Assembly (NCBI RefSeq): GCF_016862675.1
Contig: NZ_BONK01000006.1
Coordinates: forward strand, 62,001 to 126,000
From: Cellulomonas chitinilytica
GTDB taxonomy: Bacteria; Actinomycetota; Actinomycetes; Actinomycetales; Cellulomonadaceae
DNA length: 64,000 nt
Direction: 5' to 3'
The notes below the pieces were generated by a model. The model worked only from the letters and a program-made list of their open reading frames with translations, searched no databases and was not told the DNA's origin. Below are positions 15,364 through 25,040 of this stretch, in pieces. The position numbers were made by a program, and so were the translations under genes. Position 1 is the first letter of the stretch. Each line of letters starts with the position of its first letter.

Positions 15364-18300
15364 TCGCTCACTCCCATCGTGCAAACGATTCGGATGGGGT
15401 CGCTCCCGGCAGTGTCAGGAATGATTAGTCTGTTGTCCCGATGCAGGAGGGCGACGAGGTCTGCTAGGTCGTCGTCGTTCGCTCGGGTTGCGAGCGCAGA
15501 CTTGAGCCGTCGCTCGGCGTCGCGTGTCAGGGGACGGCGGAATAGCGCTTCGAGTGCGTCGCCGACGCCGGGGTTGAGACTTACAAAATTGCCGTTCAGC
15601 CGGCTCCAGACACGCTTACGGATGCCACGCAGCCGTCCCTCGATAGTGGTGGGCTTTGCGAGCGGGCCACGTGCGAGAGCAGCCGTAAGCTCGAAGTGGT
15701 CGACGCGTAATTCCATGCTCGGAGTGTTCACCTCGGCACGGAACACACGGAGCGCCTCATGGCCCGTCAGGAGTCTCTGGTCGCCCGACTTTGATGCGAA
15801 CCCGAAACCATCGGTGCCGTTCTCGGTGCGAACGTAGCATGCGACGCCTGAGAGGTCGTCCGCTGCCGTGGATGCGCGGGTTGCGTGGACGAGGTCGGGT
15901 AGTTCGGTGACCTTGTGGGCAATTTCCGGCGTCTCGTTCTCGGCTCGTGACCAGACCTCGTAAGCCAGGCTCGAGGCGTCGACTTCGGTATCAACTTCGG
16001 TCTCGTCAAGCTTGCCGTTGTAGAGGTCTTCGATCGCCCTGGTCTCGTCCTCGGTGCCGAAGAACACCTCGTCTGAGCCGAACGCCTCGGCGTTGGCTGC
16101 GAGGCGATCCTTGATCCGTTGACGTAGGGAGATGACGTTCTCGACTGACTCATGAAAGAAGGAGTAGATGAGAATCTCTTCGGCCTTTTGCCCGACGCGG
16201 TCCACCCGGCCGGCACGCTGAATGAGCCGGATGATGGCCCAGGGAAGGTCGTAGTTGACCACGATGTGAGCGTCTTGGAGATTTTGCCCCTCCGAGAGGA
16301 CATCGGTGGCGATGAGGACGCGGTTCTGCGCCGTCTCGCCCAGCTCGATTTTTGCCTCGTCGTTCGGCTTCCGGTTGGAAATTGGGGCGAACGCGCGGAC
16401 TGCCGAGGTCGGGTCTTCAGTGTCGCCAGTCACCAGGGAGACCTTGTCGACATGGGCCGCTCTTAGGGCTCTGGCTACGTACTCGGCGGTGTCCTTGTAT
16501 TCGGTAAACACGAGGACCTTCTCGTCAGCGTGCGTCTTGCTGACAAGTTCGACGAGCGCTGCAATTTTGGAGTCAGCGCCGACGGTCCACTCGCCGTATG
16601 TACTAAGCAAGTCTCGCAGCTCGTCGGAGTCGAGCTGAATGTCCGTGGCGAGCGCCCGCTTGAAGATTCCAGCACGGACCCAAGTCACACTGCTTGGGTT
16701 GCGCTGCCTGAGAGCCTCGTAGTCCGCCTTACCGTTCCCCAGAGATCGGTCGCCTTCGTCGGCTTCGCTTTCGTCGTCCTGGGCGCTGTTGAACATCGCG
16801 TCGAGCACGGTGCCCACTGGCAATGGCAAATCGTTTGCTATTGCGTAGAGCCACATGTCGTTTCGGGCCAGGTGACGGGTTACCGAGAGAACGTACGAGT
16901 GCCCACATGACGAAAGCCGCTTGTACAAGCCGGTGCGGATAAAGCCGGTCAAGTGACCGCTGGCGCGCTGAAGGCGCTCGACGAGGTCTGTTTCCTCCGT
17001 AGTCCGCTGCGACTTCGGATTCACATACGCCCCGAGATTGTAACGGGGCAGGCGCAATCCATCGATTGTGTTGAGCGTGTTATCCGACGCCATGACCGAG
17101 GCGGGGTCGTCCACGCCAAACGAGTGATCGATGGGCTTTGGCGTGCGCTCGGGGAAGTAGAAACGGCTACCGTCCGGGTACAGAAGGTAGTCGCGTCCGT
17201 TCTCGGCGTCGGTTCTGGCGTAGTTGTTCCGCACAAAGGACCGTGTCCGCCGGACGAGGTGCTCAGACATCAGCCGCTTCCAGTCGTCCGCCTGTTCCGA
17301 CCTGCGGAAGGCCAGCAGCGTGTTCGTCTTGAAGTCGACCTGCTCCGCGAGCCGGGGGTCGAGAAGCATCGCCGAAAGCGGCTGCAGTCCGAGATCGTCG
17401 TCGTCGTCGATGTAGAGCCCCAGCTGGTTCGCAACGTCGGTGAATCGAATATTGTAGGGAGTGGCCGTCAGCAGCAGGACCTTGCTGCCTGCGTTCTCGA
17501 TGTAGTCCTTGATGGCGACGTAGTCACGGCGCTTGTCGGACCGGAGCGTGTGCGACTCGTCACAGATGACGAGCTGATACGCGCGCATGTCGGGCAAATC
17601 CCGATGCGCCTGCGTGTATGAAACGACGCGTCCGGGCACGTCGTAGGCATCGAGGTGCTCCTGCCACATCTTCACGAGGTTCTTGGGGCAAAGGACGAGT
17701 GTCGAGTAGCCGTACTCCTCCCGGAGCATCAGCGCCGCCGCAACAGCCGTGAGGGTCTTGCCGAGTCCCACGACGTCGCCAAGCATGGTGCCGCCTCGAG
17801 TTACGATCCGCCGCGCGAGGGTCTGCACTGCGTTGACCTGGTACTCGAGCAGCTTCTCACGCATGGAAGGCGGCAGGCTGTACTCGATGAGGCCCTCTCG
17901 AACATCCCTGGATAGGTGCCAACAGACCTTCAGGAATACTTCGTACGGTGTGAGCGGATCTTCGCCGGCCCAGGACTCATCGATCAGCGAAATCAGGTCC
18001 GCGGTGATGTCGATGGAGAACTTGTCCTCCCAGCGGGCGATAAACCACGCATCCAACTTCTTGGCGGCGTCGAAGTCGAGGACGTCCACGTTCAACTCGT
18101 AGTTGTGCCGCAGGCCGGACATGGTCAGGTTCGAAGAGCCGACAAAGCCGACGATGGGCAGATTGGCATCCTGCCGATGGCACAAGTACGTCTTGCCGTG
18201 GAGCGGGCGGCGGGTGAACAACTTGATCTTCACACGGCCGTCTGCGAGGTGTTGCCGGAGTCGTCGGAGGCTGTGCTGGTCGTGGGCGTTCGGGATGCCG

Positions 18301-18629
18301 CGCATCAGTTGCGTACGAAACTTCATGACCGCCGCCTGCCGGCGCGCGCGCGCGACGTCGCCGTCGATGCCCTCGTCCTCGTCTGTGCCTTCCAAGTCAT
18401 CCTGGAGGGCACGGAGCAACTGCTCGTCGGGATCTGCAAGGGTCATCCCCACCAGCACACGCATCACGGGCTCGTCACTCACGGCTGAAGCGTCGACAGC
18501 ATCCGCAAAGGTGGCCCAGCCGCGCAGGTTGAAGTAGCCGACAGCAGCATCCATACGCTCCGACGCACCGAAGGTCTCGATCAGGTGGGGACCGAGGTCG
18601 GCGTCGATGTTGTCGAAGATCCGGGTCAT
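15360..18629 (-). CDS. SNF2-type helicase with N-terminal phospholipase-D-like domain
   Basis: 1089 residues. Residues about 1-210 are a PLD-like nuclease domain with HGKTYL (144-149) and GSSNLT (164-169), only one such motif pair. The superfamily 2 motor follows: GDVVGLGKT (284-292), CDESH (356-360), LLLTATPYN (about 388-396), and C-terminal ATDVLSEGQNLQ with QRAGRVDRVGQ. It is the first gene of the minus-strand defence operon and overlaps the methylase start. Such proteins translocate on DNA in methylase-associated phage-defence systems; the PLD domain could cut or only bind. The start is the first ATG after a 480-bp divergent gap. Confidence 0.9.
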   Translation of the reverse strand: MTRIFDNIDADLGPHLIETFGASERMDAAVGYFNLRGWATFADAVDASAVSDEPVMRVLVGMTLADPDEQLLRALQDDLEGTDEDEGIDGDVARARRQAAVMKFRTQLMRGIPNAHDQHSLRRLRQHLADGRVKIKLFTRRPLHGKTYLCHRQDANLPIVGFVGSSNLTMSGLRHNYELNVDVLDFDAAKKLDAWFIARWEDKFSIDITADLISLIDESWAGEDPLTPYEVFLKVCWHLSRDVREGLIEYSLPPSMREKLLEYQVNAVQTLARRIVTRGGTMLGDVVGLGKTLTAVAAALMLREEYGYSTLVLCPKNLVKMWQEHLDAYDVPGRVVSYTQAHRDLPDMRAYQLVICDESHTLRSDKRRDYVAIKDYIENAGSKVLLLTATPYNIRFTDVANQLGLYIDDDDDLGLQPLSAMLLDPRLAEQVDFKTNTLLAFRRSEQADDWKRLMSEHLVRRTRSFVRNNYARTDAENGRDYLLYPDGSRFYFPERTPKPIDHSFGVDDPASVMASDNTLNTIDGLRLPRYNLGAYVNPKSQRTTEETDLVERLQRASGHLTGFIRTGLYKRLSSCGHSYVLSVTRHLARNDMWLYAIANDLPLPVGTVLDAMFNSAQDDESEADEGDRSLGNGKADYEALRQRNPSSVTWVRAGIFKRALATDIQLDSDELRDLLSTYGEWTVGADSKIAALVELVSKTHADEKVLVFTEYKDTAEYVARALRAAHVDKVSLVTGDTEDPTSAVRAFAPISNRKPNDEAKIELGETAQNRVLIATDVLSEGQNLQDAHIVVNYDLPWAIIRLIQRAGRVDRVGQKAEEILIYSFFHESVENVISLRQRIKDRLAANAEAFGSDEVFFGTEDETRAIEDLYNGKLDETEVDTEVDASSLAYEVWSRAENETPEIAHKVTELPDLVHATRASTAADDLSGVACYVRTENGTDGFGFASKSGDQRLLTGHEALRVFRAEVNTPSMELRVDHFELTAALARGPLAKPTTIEGRLRGIRKRVWSRLNGNFVSLNPGVGDALEALFRRPLTRDAERRLKSALATRANDDDLADLVALLHRDNRLIIPDTAGSDPIRIVCTMGVSE

Positions 18630-19108
18630 GCGCTGTGGTCCCGCTCTCTATGTTTCATACTTCCGTCGATGCGTCGCGGGGGCTGGCCCTGCAGACGTCA
18701 CGATAGGGCCGAGGGCGCCCGGACGACCGAAGGGCGCACACACGACTCCGCGGCCACGCCTCTCCCTAGCTATGACTCCGTCCGCCGCCTGACTTCCATC
18801 TCACGCGACCAGCGCCTCGTGACAGCAGCTTCCCGTGACGGGGACCGTAGTCCTCCCGACCGACATCCTGGGATAGGACTTGGCCGACCTTCGGATGACC
18901 GTCCGCCGCTCGGACGTGCTGGTCAATGACCTCGATCCAGCCGCGGCAGGGCCAGACGTTGGCTCGCACCGGCCAGGGCGGCACCAGGGGTGCGTCGGGT
19001 GCGGTGGGCCACGGTTACCAGATCTCGAAGCCGGTCGCGGACCCGGAAGCGGACCTGGACATCGCTGAGCACGGGCATTCTTGGTCTGACGGCGAGCGGA
19101 GGTCGGGC
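18630..19108. other. divergent control region of the defence operons
   Basis: 479 bp without a convincing gene, between the helicase operon (minus) and the sacsin-like gene (plus). On the minus strand a TATGAA hexamer (18654-18659) lies about 25 bases before the helicase start and could be its -10 box; no matching -35 is seen. A frame in the plus strand is open from 18926 into the ATPase gene but shows no ribosome binding site before 19109. I see no clear operator. Confidence 0.5.
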
Positions 19109-22100
19109 ATGGACGTAGCAGAGCATCTCCGGAGCGGAGAGTTTCAGTCGATCCGAAGTGCCGTACGCGACGGCAACTCCGATCACGCGCGCAAGCAGCT
19201 GAGTGAGCGAGGCAAGGCTCAGGAACTCATCCGACAGCAGTACTCCGGGCGCTACCCCTTCGAACTGCTCCAGAACGCCAACGATGCCGCCAAGGAGAGT
19301 GGCCTCGAGGAGGGGCGCAGTGCCTACTTCCTTCTGACCAGATCTGCGCTCATAGTGGCGGACAACGGTGCTGGCTTCGGCGAACGCCAGATCCGCTCGA
19401 TCTGCTCGTTGGGCGATTCTTCAAAGGGTCCTGGTACGGCGATCGGGCACAAGGGCCTTGGCTTCATGTCGGTCGGTGAAATCACGGCGCGTCCGCAAAT
19501 CATCTCCACCGGAGCCGAGTTCCAGTTCGACGGCGAGCAGGTGCGCGAGAACGTCGAGAAGATTCTCGGCGCACTGCCCAATAACCAGCGGTTCCCGGTG
19601 TACGCCTTCCCCTTCCCACTGACCGACGATGACCTCGGCGCCGACGCCGATGAGGTCCAGCGACTCCGCAGCGAGGGCTACACGACGGTCATACGGCTGC
19701 CGTTCGCCGAGACGGTGGCACGGGAGACCGTCGAGGGACACCTCCTGCAGCATCTCTTCCCAAACTTGTTGCTCTTCCTACCGAGCATCCAGACGATCGA
19801 GCTGCACGGCACGACCAAGGACTTCGCGGCGACAATCGTGCATGAACGGGACGGAGTCGCTTCGAACGCCTTGCTCGAGTACGGCAGCCAGGTCGAGCAG
19901 TGGCTCATCTACCGGCATCAATTCTCGCCGGCACGCGAGCTGCTCGAGCCGCTGGGCGACAGCTGGACCGACATCGAAGTGCTCCACATCTCCATTGGGG
20001 TGCCACTGGACGACGCTGGGCAACCCAAGACCCGGACGCCCTATCCGCTGAGCGTCTACTTTCCTACCGAGGTCTTCGCGGGTCTGAGGGCATCGATCCA
20101 TGCAGAGTGGGTCCTAACTCTTGACCGCAAGCACATAGCCGACACGCCAGAAGCCAGGCCGCTCAACAATGTCATCCTCAACGAAGTCGCGAACTTCGTG
20201 GCCGACACCTTCGCCGTCGATCTGGTGGAGCGGTTCGAGGTCAGTCGCGCAGCCGTCCACTCCCTCACGCCGGGACTCGATACGGCTATCTCCCCAGGCT
20301 CAGGCAGCGGGCTCCGCGAGCTGTGGATCGAGGCGCTGGCGCGGTCCGCATTCATCCCGACCGCCGGCGGAACGCTCCGATCGCCGGCCGAACTCCGCAT
20401 GCTGCCGCCGGCCATCTCGGATGCCTTGTCTGCGCACCGCTTCCTCGACCTCGACCCCAACACCATGCTGCGGCCAGACCTGGAGGGTGTGCGGGCAGTC
20501 CGCCAACTCATCAGGAGGCTGGCACCGCATGCCGAGCTTGGCACCGACGAGTTCGTCGCCCAGCTGCGCGCCGTCGAGCCGGACGAGCTGGCCGACTACT
20601 ACCAATTCCTGCTGGCCTGCCGTGAGGCGATGGGCGGCGTGTTCACGAGCGCACTCGCGAAGGTTCCTTGCGTACTGACTGCTCGCGGCGAGTGGGTAGC
20701 GCCCGGCCAGACGCCCGTCTTCCTACCGCGAAGCCGAGGCGAAGCATCGATACCCGAGGGCATTCCGGTCCCGATCGCCGTCCTGCCGGACGACGTGAAG
20801 GACTTGGACAAGTTCCTCGAAGCGCTGGGCGTCAAGCCGTTCCAGTGGCGCACGATTATCGAGAACTACCTCATGGATGTCCTTCGCGATCCGGCGGCCG
20901 ACAGTGGGCTCCGACATGAGGCACTCGCCAGCCTTGAGGCCTACAACCAGCAACGCATCGGTGAAGCCGTGCCAGCGGTGCTGGCCGATGTGCTGCTCCC
21001 AGCCAGAAGCGCAGACGGTACCCAGCGGCAGTTGCGACGGAGCGGTGACCTGTACCTCGGCCGCTCCTGGACGGAGTCGACCGACCTCGAAGTCCTGTAC
21101 GGCCCATTCGGCCAGGCTGAGTTCCTCGACGTCGAGCCGTCCGAAGACGCAGACGAGAAGGAGGAGGCGCTCAGGTTCTACGAGATGCTCGGGGTCGTTG
21201 GGCACCCGCGCATCGAGGGAGAGACCACCAACCACGTTGGGTGGGCCCATCCGCATGGGCGGGATCCGGTGTTCTCCGAGTGGTGGAACCTGCCGAGGAC
21301 GCGCGAGCTAGCAAGCAAGTGCCAAATGGGCCATCCGGCGTCTCAGCGGCTCAACAAGTCGTACCGACTCGACCGCCTTCCGGAGATCCTCGATTCCCAA
21401 GACAGGCACCGGCTGACAACCCTGTGGCGGCAGTTGGCCCTGCACCGGGACCTGTACAAGCCGGCCATGACTGCGACTTTCCACTGCGTGGCGAGTGTCA
21501 GTCACACCGGTCCGCGAGACCGAACTACTGACTCGCTCCTTGCATACACCCTGCGCTCGCGCGCTTGGGTCCCAGTCAGGCGCGGCGACGCGGACGAGCT
21601 CTCGGTGCCCGAGGATGCCTGGTACGAGGCGCCAGACACGCCGCGCGGCATCCGCGTCCATCTGCCGCTCATTTCCAATGATCTACGTCAACTCAAGGGC
21701 GGCACGATGCTCGCGGCCGATCTCGGCCTAACGGATGTTGCTCGACCGCGCATCGATGACCTGCTCACTCTCCTCGGCCGCCTCTCCTGCGACGCGGACG
21801 ACGCCGGCGAAGTGAGCAATGAGGTTGCCTACGCTGCCCGCTGGGTGCAGCGCCGGATCAACGACAACCTGCACCGAGACAGCAAGCCACACCCCGCACC
21901 CGAAACCGTGCGACTACTGGCAGTCGAGAGCGGCGTCAAGAAATTCGTGGCTCAACCGGCCTATGCGGTCGACCGCCTCATGCGCGAGGCGTGGGAGAAG
22001 CTGGAGCCGGTACTCGTGTCGGACAACCAGCCAAGTCGGCTGGCCAGGTATCTGACGCTCCTCGACCTCGGTGAGGTGGTTGACACCGTCCCGGATGCCG

Positions 22101-23374
22101 TCATCGGGGACTACGAGCGCGGCAGCGAGCCCGATCGCTGGGTCCGTCAACGGATCGACGCGCGCAAGCCTCACACCTTGGCGCTGATTAGGGCCGAGAA
22201 TCCAGGTTCCGACGAACGTGCTCAACGGGACCTGCGTTGGCTTGAAGTCGTCGTCTGCGAGGACCTGGCGCTGCGCTACAAGCGCGGCGAGATCGAGATC
22301 CCTCGTCCGACAGCGCCCTGCTTCATTGATGCCCGAGTCACTCGCGTTGGAAGCGTCAACCATCGAGTCGGCACGGTGTATCTCCGCCTGCAGCCTGGAC
22401 CGAGGCCCCAGCCCGATTGGCACGCCTTCTCAAGCCAACTTGCCGAGTTCCTTGGCGTTCCGACATTGTCGGACGCCATCGCCATGATCTTCACCACCAC
22501 CCGTGAGAACCGGGACAGCATGCTTGCCCAACATTCTGTCGAGCCAGTCGACGTCGCCGAGGCACGTCGTCGGCTGGAAGTGTTCGAGGAACTCGACGAT
22601 GAGCGGGCCGACGCACTCAACGGCCTACTCCCGACTTCGCCGGGGTTCGACTTGCCGGTGGCGGCCGCCACGAACCCAGGCACTAGCGTCACCGTCGCCA
22701 TTTCGGCAGTGGGACCAGTCGCCGGGGGCGAAGTGTCTCCGACGCCTTCAGCCGCTTCCGAACCTCCTCAGCCGATTGTCGTCACGCCGCTCACCCCTCC
22801 AGCGGTCGACCTGTCCAAGGTCACGATTGTTGACGCAAAGCCAGGAGCAACCGTCTCGTCAATGCCGCCCAAGCCAAGTGCGGGCAGCTACGGCGGCGGT
22901 GGAGCCTCTTCTGCGCCGACAGCAGCCGAGAACCAACGCAATAGAGACGTCGGCAAACATGGTGAGCGGATCGCCTACCAAAAGGAGATGGCGCGGCTCG
23001 TCGAGGGCGGGTTCGACCCGTCGCAGGTTAAGTGGGAGTCCGAGCACAACGAGCTGGCTCCATATGACATATCTAGCATTGATGGCGGCCAGATCATCTA
23101 CATCGAGGTCAAGTCGACGACCGCTTCTGATCCCGTCGAACCGTTCGTGATTTCGTACAATGAGCTCGTGTTGGCGGGCGTTAAGCGAGATCGGTACTTC
23201 ATCTACCGCGTGACAGACGCGCTGAGCGAGACACCGACGATCACGCGATTCCGCGACCCCTTCGGTTTGATCCTCGACAAGAAGGGCGAGTTGCACCTGC
23301 GCAACGCCACGATGTCTTTGACGGTCGAGCCAGTCGACGACCGTGACGAAGAGGCGACCGACGGGATTGACTAG
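19109..23374 (+). CDS. sacsin-like HATPase with C-terminal DUF3883 domain
   Basis: 1421 residues. The N-terminal GHKL-type ATPase fold has the N-box LLQNANDA (53-60), DNGAGF (85-90) and GHKGLGF (113-119), as in sacsin/Hsp90-like repeat ATPases. A very long middle region has no domain I can name. The C-terminus (about 1285-1400) is DUF3883: GKHGERIAYQKEM, APYDISSIDG, IIYIEVKST (about 1329-1337), then FIYRV; a PD-(D/E)xK core is apparent. A Ser/Pro-rich linker (about 1180-1280) separates the two. I chose the ATG at 19109 because GGAGG lies seven bases upstream. It diverges from the helicase/methylase operon and likely forms the third, sensor or regulator, component. Confidence 0.85.
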   Translation: MDVAEHLRSGEFQSIRSAVRDGNSDHARKQLSERGKAQELIRQQYSGRYPFELLQNANDAAKESGLEEGRSAYFLLTRSALIVADNGAGFGERQIRSICSLGDSSKGPGTAIGHKGLGFMSVGEITARPQIISTGAEFQFDGEQVRENVEKILGALPNNQRFPVYAFPFPLTDDDLGADADEVQRLRSEGYTTVIRLPFAETVARETVEGHLLQHLFPNLLLFLPSIQTIELHGTTKDFAATIVHERDGVASNALLEYGSQVEQWLIYRHQFSPARELLEPLGDSWTDIEVLHISIGVPLDDAGQPKTRTPYPLSVYFPTEVFAGLRASIHAEWVLTLDRKHIADTPEARPLNNVILNEVANFVADTFAVDLVERFEVSRAAVHSLTPGLDTAISPGSGSGLRELWIEALARSAFIPTAGGTLRSPAELRMLPPAISDALSAHRFLDLDPNTMLRPDLEGVRAVRQLIRRLAPHAELGTDEFVAQLRAVEPDELADYYQFLLACREAMGGVFTSALAKVPCVLTARGEWVAPGQTPVFLPRSRGEASIPEGIPVPIAVLPDDVKDLDKFLEALGVKPFQWRTIIENYLMDVLRDPAADSGLRHEALASLEAYNQQRIGEAVPAVLADVLLPARSADGTQRQLRRSGDLYLGRSWTESTDLEVLYGPFGQAEFLDVEPSEDADEKEEALRFYEMLGVVGHPRIEGETTNHVGWAHPHGRDPVFSEWWNLPRTRELASKCQMGHPASQRLNKSYRLDRLPEILDSQDRHRLTTLWRQLALHRDLYKPAMTATFHCVASVSHTGPRDRTTDSLLAYTLRSRAWVPVRRGDADELSVPEDAWYEAPDTPRGIRVHLPLISNDLRQLKGGTMLAADLGLTDVARPRIDDLLTLLGRLSCDADDAGEVSNEVAYAARWVQRRINDNLHRDSKPHPAPETVRLLAVESGVKKFVAQPAYAVDRLMREAWEKLEPVLVSDNQPSRLARYLTLLDLGEVVDTVPDAVIGDYERGSEPDRWVRQRIDARKPHTLALIRAENPGSDERAQRDLRWLEVVVCEDLALRYKRGEIEIPRPTAPCFIDARVTRVGSVNHRVGTVYLRLQPGPRPQPDWHAFSSQLAEFLGVPTLSDAIAMIFTTTRENRDSMLAQHSVEPVDVAEARRRLEVFEELDDERADALNGLLPTSPGFDLPVAAATNPGTSVTVAISAVGPVAGGEVSPTPSAASEPPQPIVVTPLTPPAVDLSKVTIVDAKPGATVSSMPPKPSAGSYGGGGASSAPTAAENQRNRDVGKHGERIAYQKEMARLVEGGFDPSQVKWESEHNELAPYDISSIDGGQIIYIEVKSTTASDPVEPFVISYNELVLAGVKRDRYFIYRVTDALSETPTITRFRDPFGLILDKKGELHLRNATMSLTVEPVDDRDEEATDGID

Positions 23375-23487
23375 ATCGTGTCTCCCATAGGTGCGTCCAG
23401 GGATGTCCGCGGACGACGAAGCTCGTCGGTCGAACAGCGCTGCGGCGGTGACGCCCTCACGCGCTCGAGTGGGCTCGTGTCCTGCGT

Positions 23488-23528
23488 CAGGTGATGCGCG
23501 ACAGTTGTCCGCCACCTGATGTGCGACA
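23488..23528. repeat. possible remnant of an insertion-sequence end
   Basis: Two 13-bp near-direct repeats (GTGATGCGCGACA at 23491-23503, CTGATGTGCGACA at 23516-23528), 25 bp apart, flanked by TCAGGTG (23488) and CACCTGA (23513) in opposite orientation. Repeated TGTCGC-containing terminal sites are a feature of IS21-type ends in actinobacteria. No transposase gene is near, so this would be a solo end. Confidence 0.3.
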
Positions 23529-23580
23529 TCTGGGCTAGGGAATTGAGGTGTTCAGGACGGCCACGAGGCGCAAGACCGGT

Positions 23581-24012
23581 CTACGCAGTCAGCGGTTCGA
23601 TGTCGCAGTTGTCGAGCTGGAACTCGCGCAACAGAGCGAGCATCCGCTCGGAGACGGTGAGGTCGCCGAGGTTTCCTGACCATGCGTCGTCGCGGTACGC
23701 CGCGCCGGTCAGACGCAGCCACGCCCACTCGGGAAGCGCCGGCGAGCCCGTGTCCTCGAACTGCTCGCTCCTGGTCACCGTCACCGAGTCGAAGGAAAAG
23801 CCGGTCAGGCCGGAGGACTCCAATGCCCGGCGCAGCCGGTCGGTGACGATGTAGACGGGGAACGTCGTCACCAGATCGTCACCCAGCCAGCCGTCGAACT
23901 CGTAGACGAGCCTGGACACGATCGGCGGATGGAACTCGCGATCAACGACCGTTCCGTCGCCCCAGCCGCCAGCGACCTCGGGCTCGAGCACGTAGAACTT
24001 GGACTCGCTCAC
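23581..24012 (-). CDS. probable immunity protein of the adjacent toxin
   Basis: 143 residues from a GTG start that overlaps the toxin stop (GTGA). The protein is acidic, with FYVLEPEVAGGWG at the start, YIVTDRLRRALE in the middle, a conserved-looking WAWLRLTG segment and a C-terminal LLREF-x5-CDIE. This profile is typical for cytosolic immunity proteins following polymorphic or type VII toxins, where the last gene of the cassette protects the producer. I cannot name the Imm family with certainty. There is no signal peptide or membrane segment. Confidence 0.65.
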   Translation of the reverse strand: MSESKFYVLEPEVAGGWGDGTVVDREFHPPIVSRLVYEFDGWLGDDLVTTFPVYIVTDRLRRALESSGLTGFSFDSVTVTRSEQFEDTGSPALPEWAWLRLTGAAYRDDAWSGNLGDLTVSERMLALLREFQLDNCDIEPLTA

Positions 24013-25040
24013 GGTGCGACTGCTCCTTCGATGGCGGGGCGGAACTGTGTGCCGTACTTCGCGTCAAGGTACGTCGCGTGGTCGAGCAGGTCGTCGACGG
24101 AGGCTGTCGGGTGAGTCCGGTAGAACGAGTTCCACTCCTTGCGCAGAGCGCTCAGGTGGAGCTCCGGGTTGATGTCGCTCGGGATGCCGCGCAGGTTCTC
24201 GAGGGAGTGCATCTGCTGACGCGTCACGATGTCTGGGTAGCGGCGGAAGACCTGCTGCTCGACTGCATGGTGCACCACCACCTTGCCCTCCAACTCGGGA
24301 TGGGCCTGGAAGAACGTCCCCTTGTAGTTCGCCGTCGCGGACTCTCCGAGTGTCGCGCGCGGCACCCGGGCGATCATCACCTCGGCCTCGGCCGACTTTG
24401 CCAGGGCGGACATCTCGCCCGGGCCCACAGCCATCATCGCGAGCGACGCGGTCGCGCCTGCGGCCACGGCGCCCTCGACATGCCACGGGTTCGCATCAGC
24501 CTTGCTAAGACCGAGCGCGACCGCGAGCACGTTGGGGCCGCCGATGCCGAGTTCGGCCAAGCGATTGAGGGCGTCCGCCGTCTCGGTCACGGACGCGTCG
24601 TAGGTAGCCTTCACGCTCTCGAACCGCGCCACCGCGGCCTGCTGGTCAGGCGTCAGACCTGGCTGAAGTCCGAGCTGGAACGGGGGAACGCACGCCGGAG
24701 CAGACGCCGCCTGGCGGTAGTTGTGCAAGCACTCTTCGACACGCTCTTGCGCCCAGGACACGACGCCCGCGTGAGTCGTGAGGACCGATGCGGCCTGGTC
24801 GACGACGTCGGCGCCGTAGGTCAACTTTGCTGCGAGGAGCGCCGCAGACTCCCCGTACTTGCGTGCCGTCTCACCCGACCAGGGCGTCAGGTCGATGTGG
24901 GTGACCGAGTGCGCCTTCTCGCTGAGGACTCCTCCGAGTCGACGCAGCGCGAGCGCATCGGAGAACAACGCTTCCGGTTCTCCGGGGATGATCGCCTCAG
25001 CGTGTGCCGCCGAGGCGAGAGGGCTCGGGAACGCCGTCAT
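24009..25040 (-). CDS. T7SS-type toxin with predicted HNH/AHH-like nuclease C-terminus
   Basis: 343 residues. The helical N-terminal half (about 1-165) carries a W-S-G turn (54-56) typical of proteins exported by ESX/type VII secretion. An Ala/Gly-rich hydrophobic linker (about 168-215) separates it from the C-terminal domain (about 235-343). There VHHAVEQQ (256-263, His257/His258), Asn282, His295 in ELHLSAL, and His310 in FYRTH are spaced as in HNH/EndoVII-fold toxin nucleases of the AHH/LHH type. It is coupled by ATGA overlap to the upstream small gene and by GTGA overlap to the downstream immunity gene. DNA cleavage in competitor cells is inferred, not shown. Confidence 0.65.
   Translation of the reverse strand: MTAFPSPLASAAHAEAIIPGEPEALFSDALALRRLGGVLSEKAHSVTHIDLTPWSGETARKYGESAALLAAKLTYGADVVDQAASVLTTHAGVVSWAQERVEECLHNYRQAASAPACVPPFQLGLQPGLTPDQQAAVARFESVKATYDASVTETADALNRLAELGIGGPNVLAVALGLSKADANPWHVEGAVAAGATASLAMMAVGPGEMSALAKSAEAEVMIARVPRATLGESATANYKGTFFQAHPELEGKVVVHHAVEQQVFRRYPDIVTRQQMHSLENLRGIPSDINPELHLSALRKEWNSFYRTHPTASVDDLLDHATYLDAKYGTQFRPAIEGAVAP

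Noticed and set aside
18766-18984. A 72-codon minus-strand frame in the gap before the sacsin-like gene
   Set aside because: Part of it looks protein-like, but there is no ribosome binding site and it overlaps the control region; not enough support.
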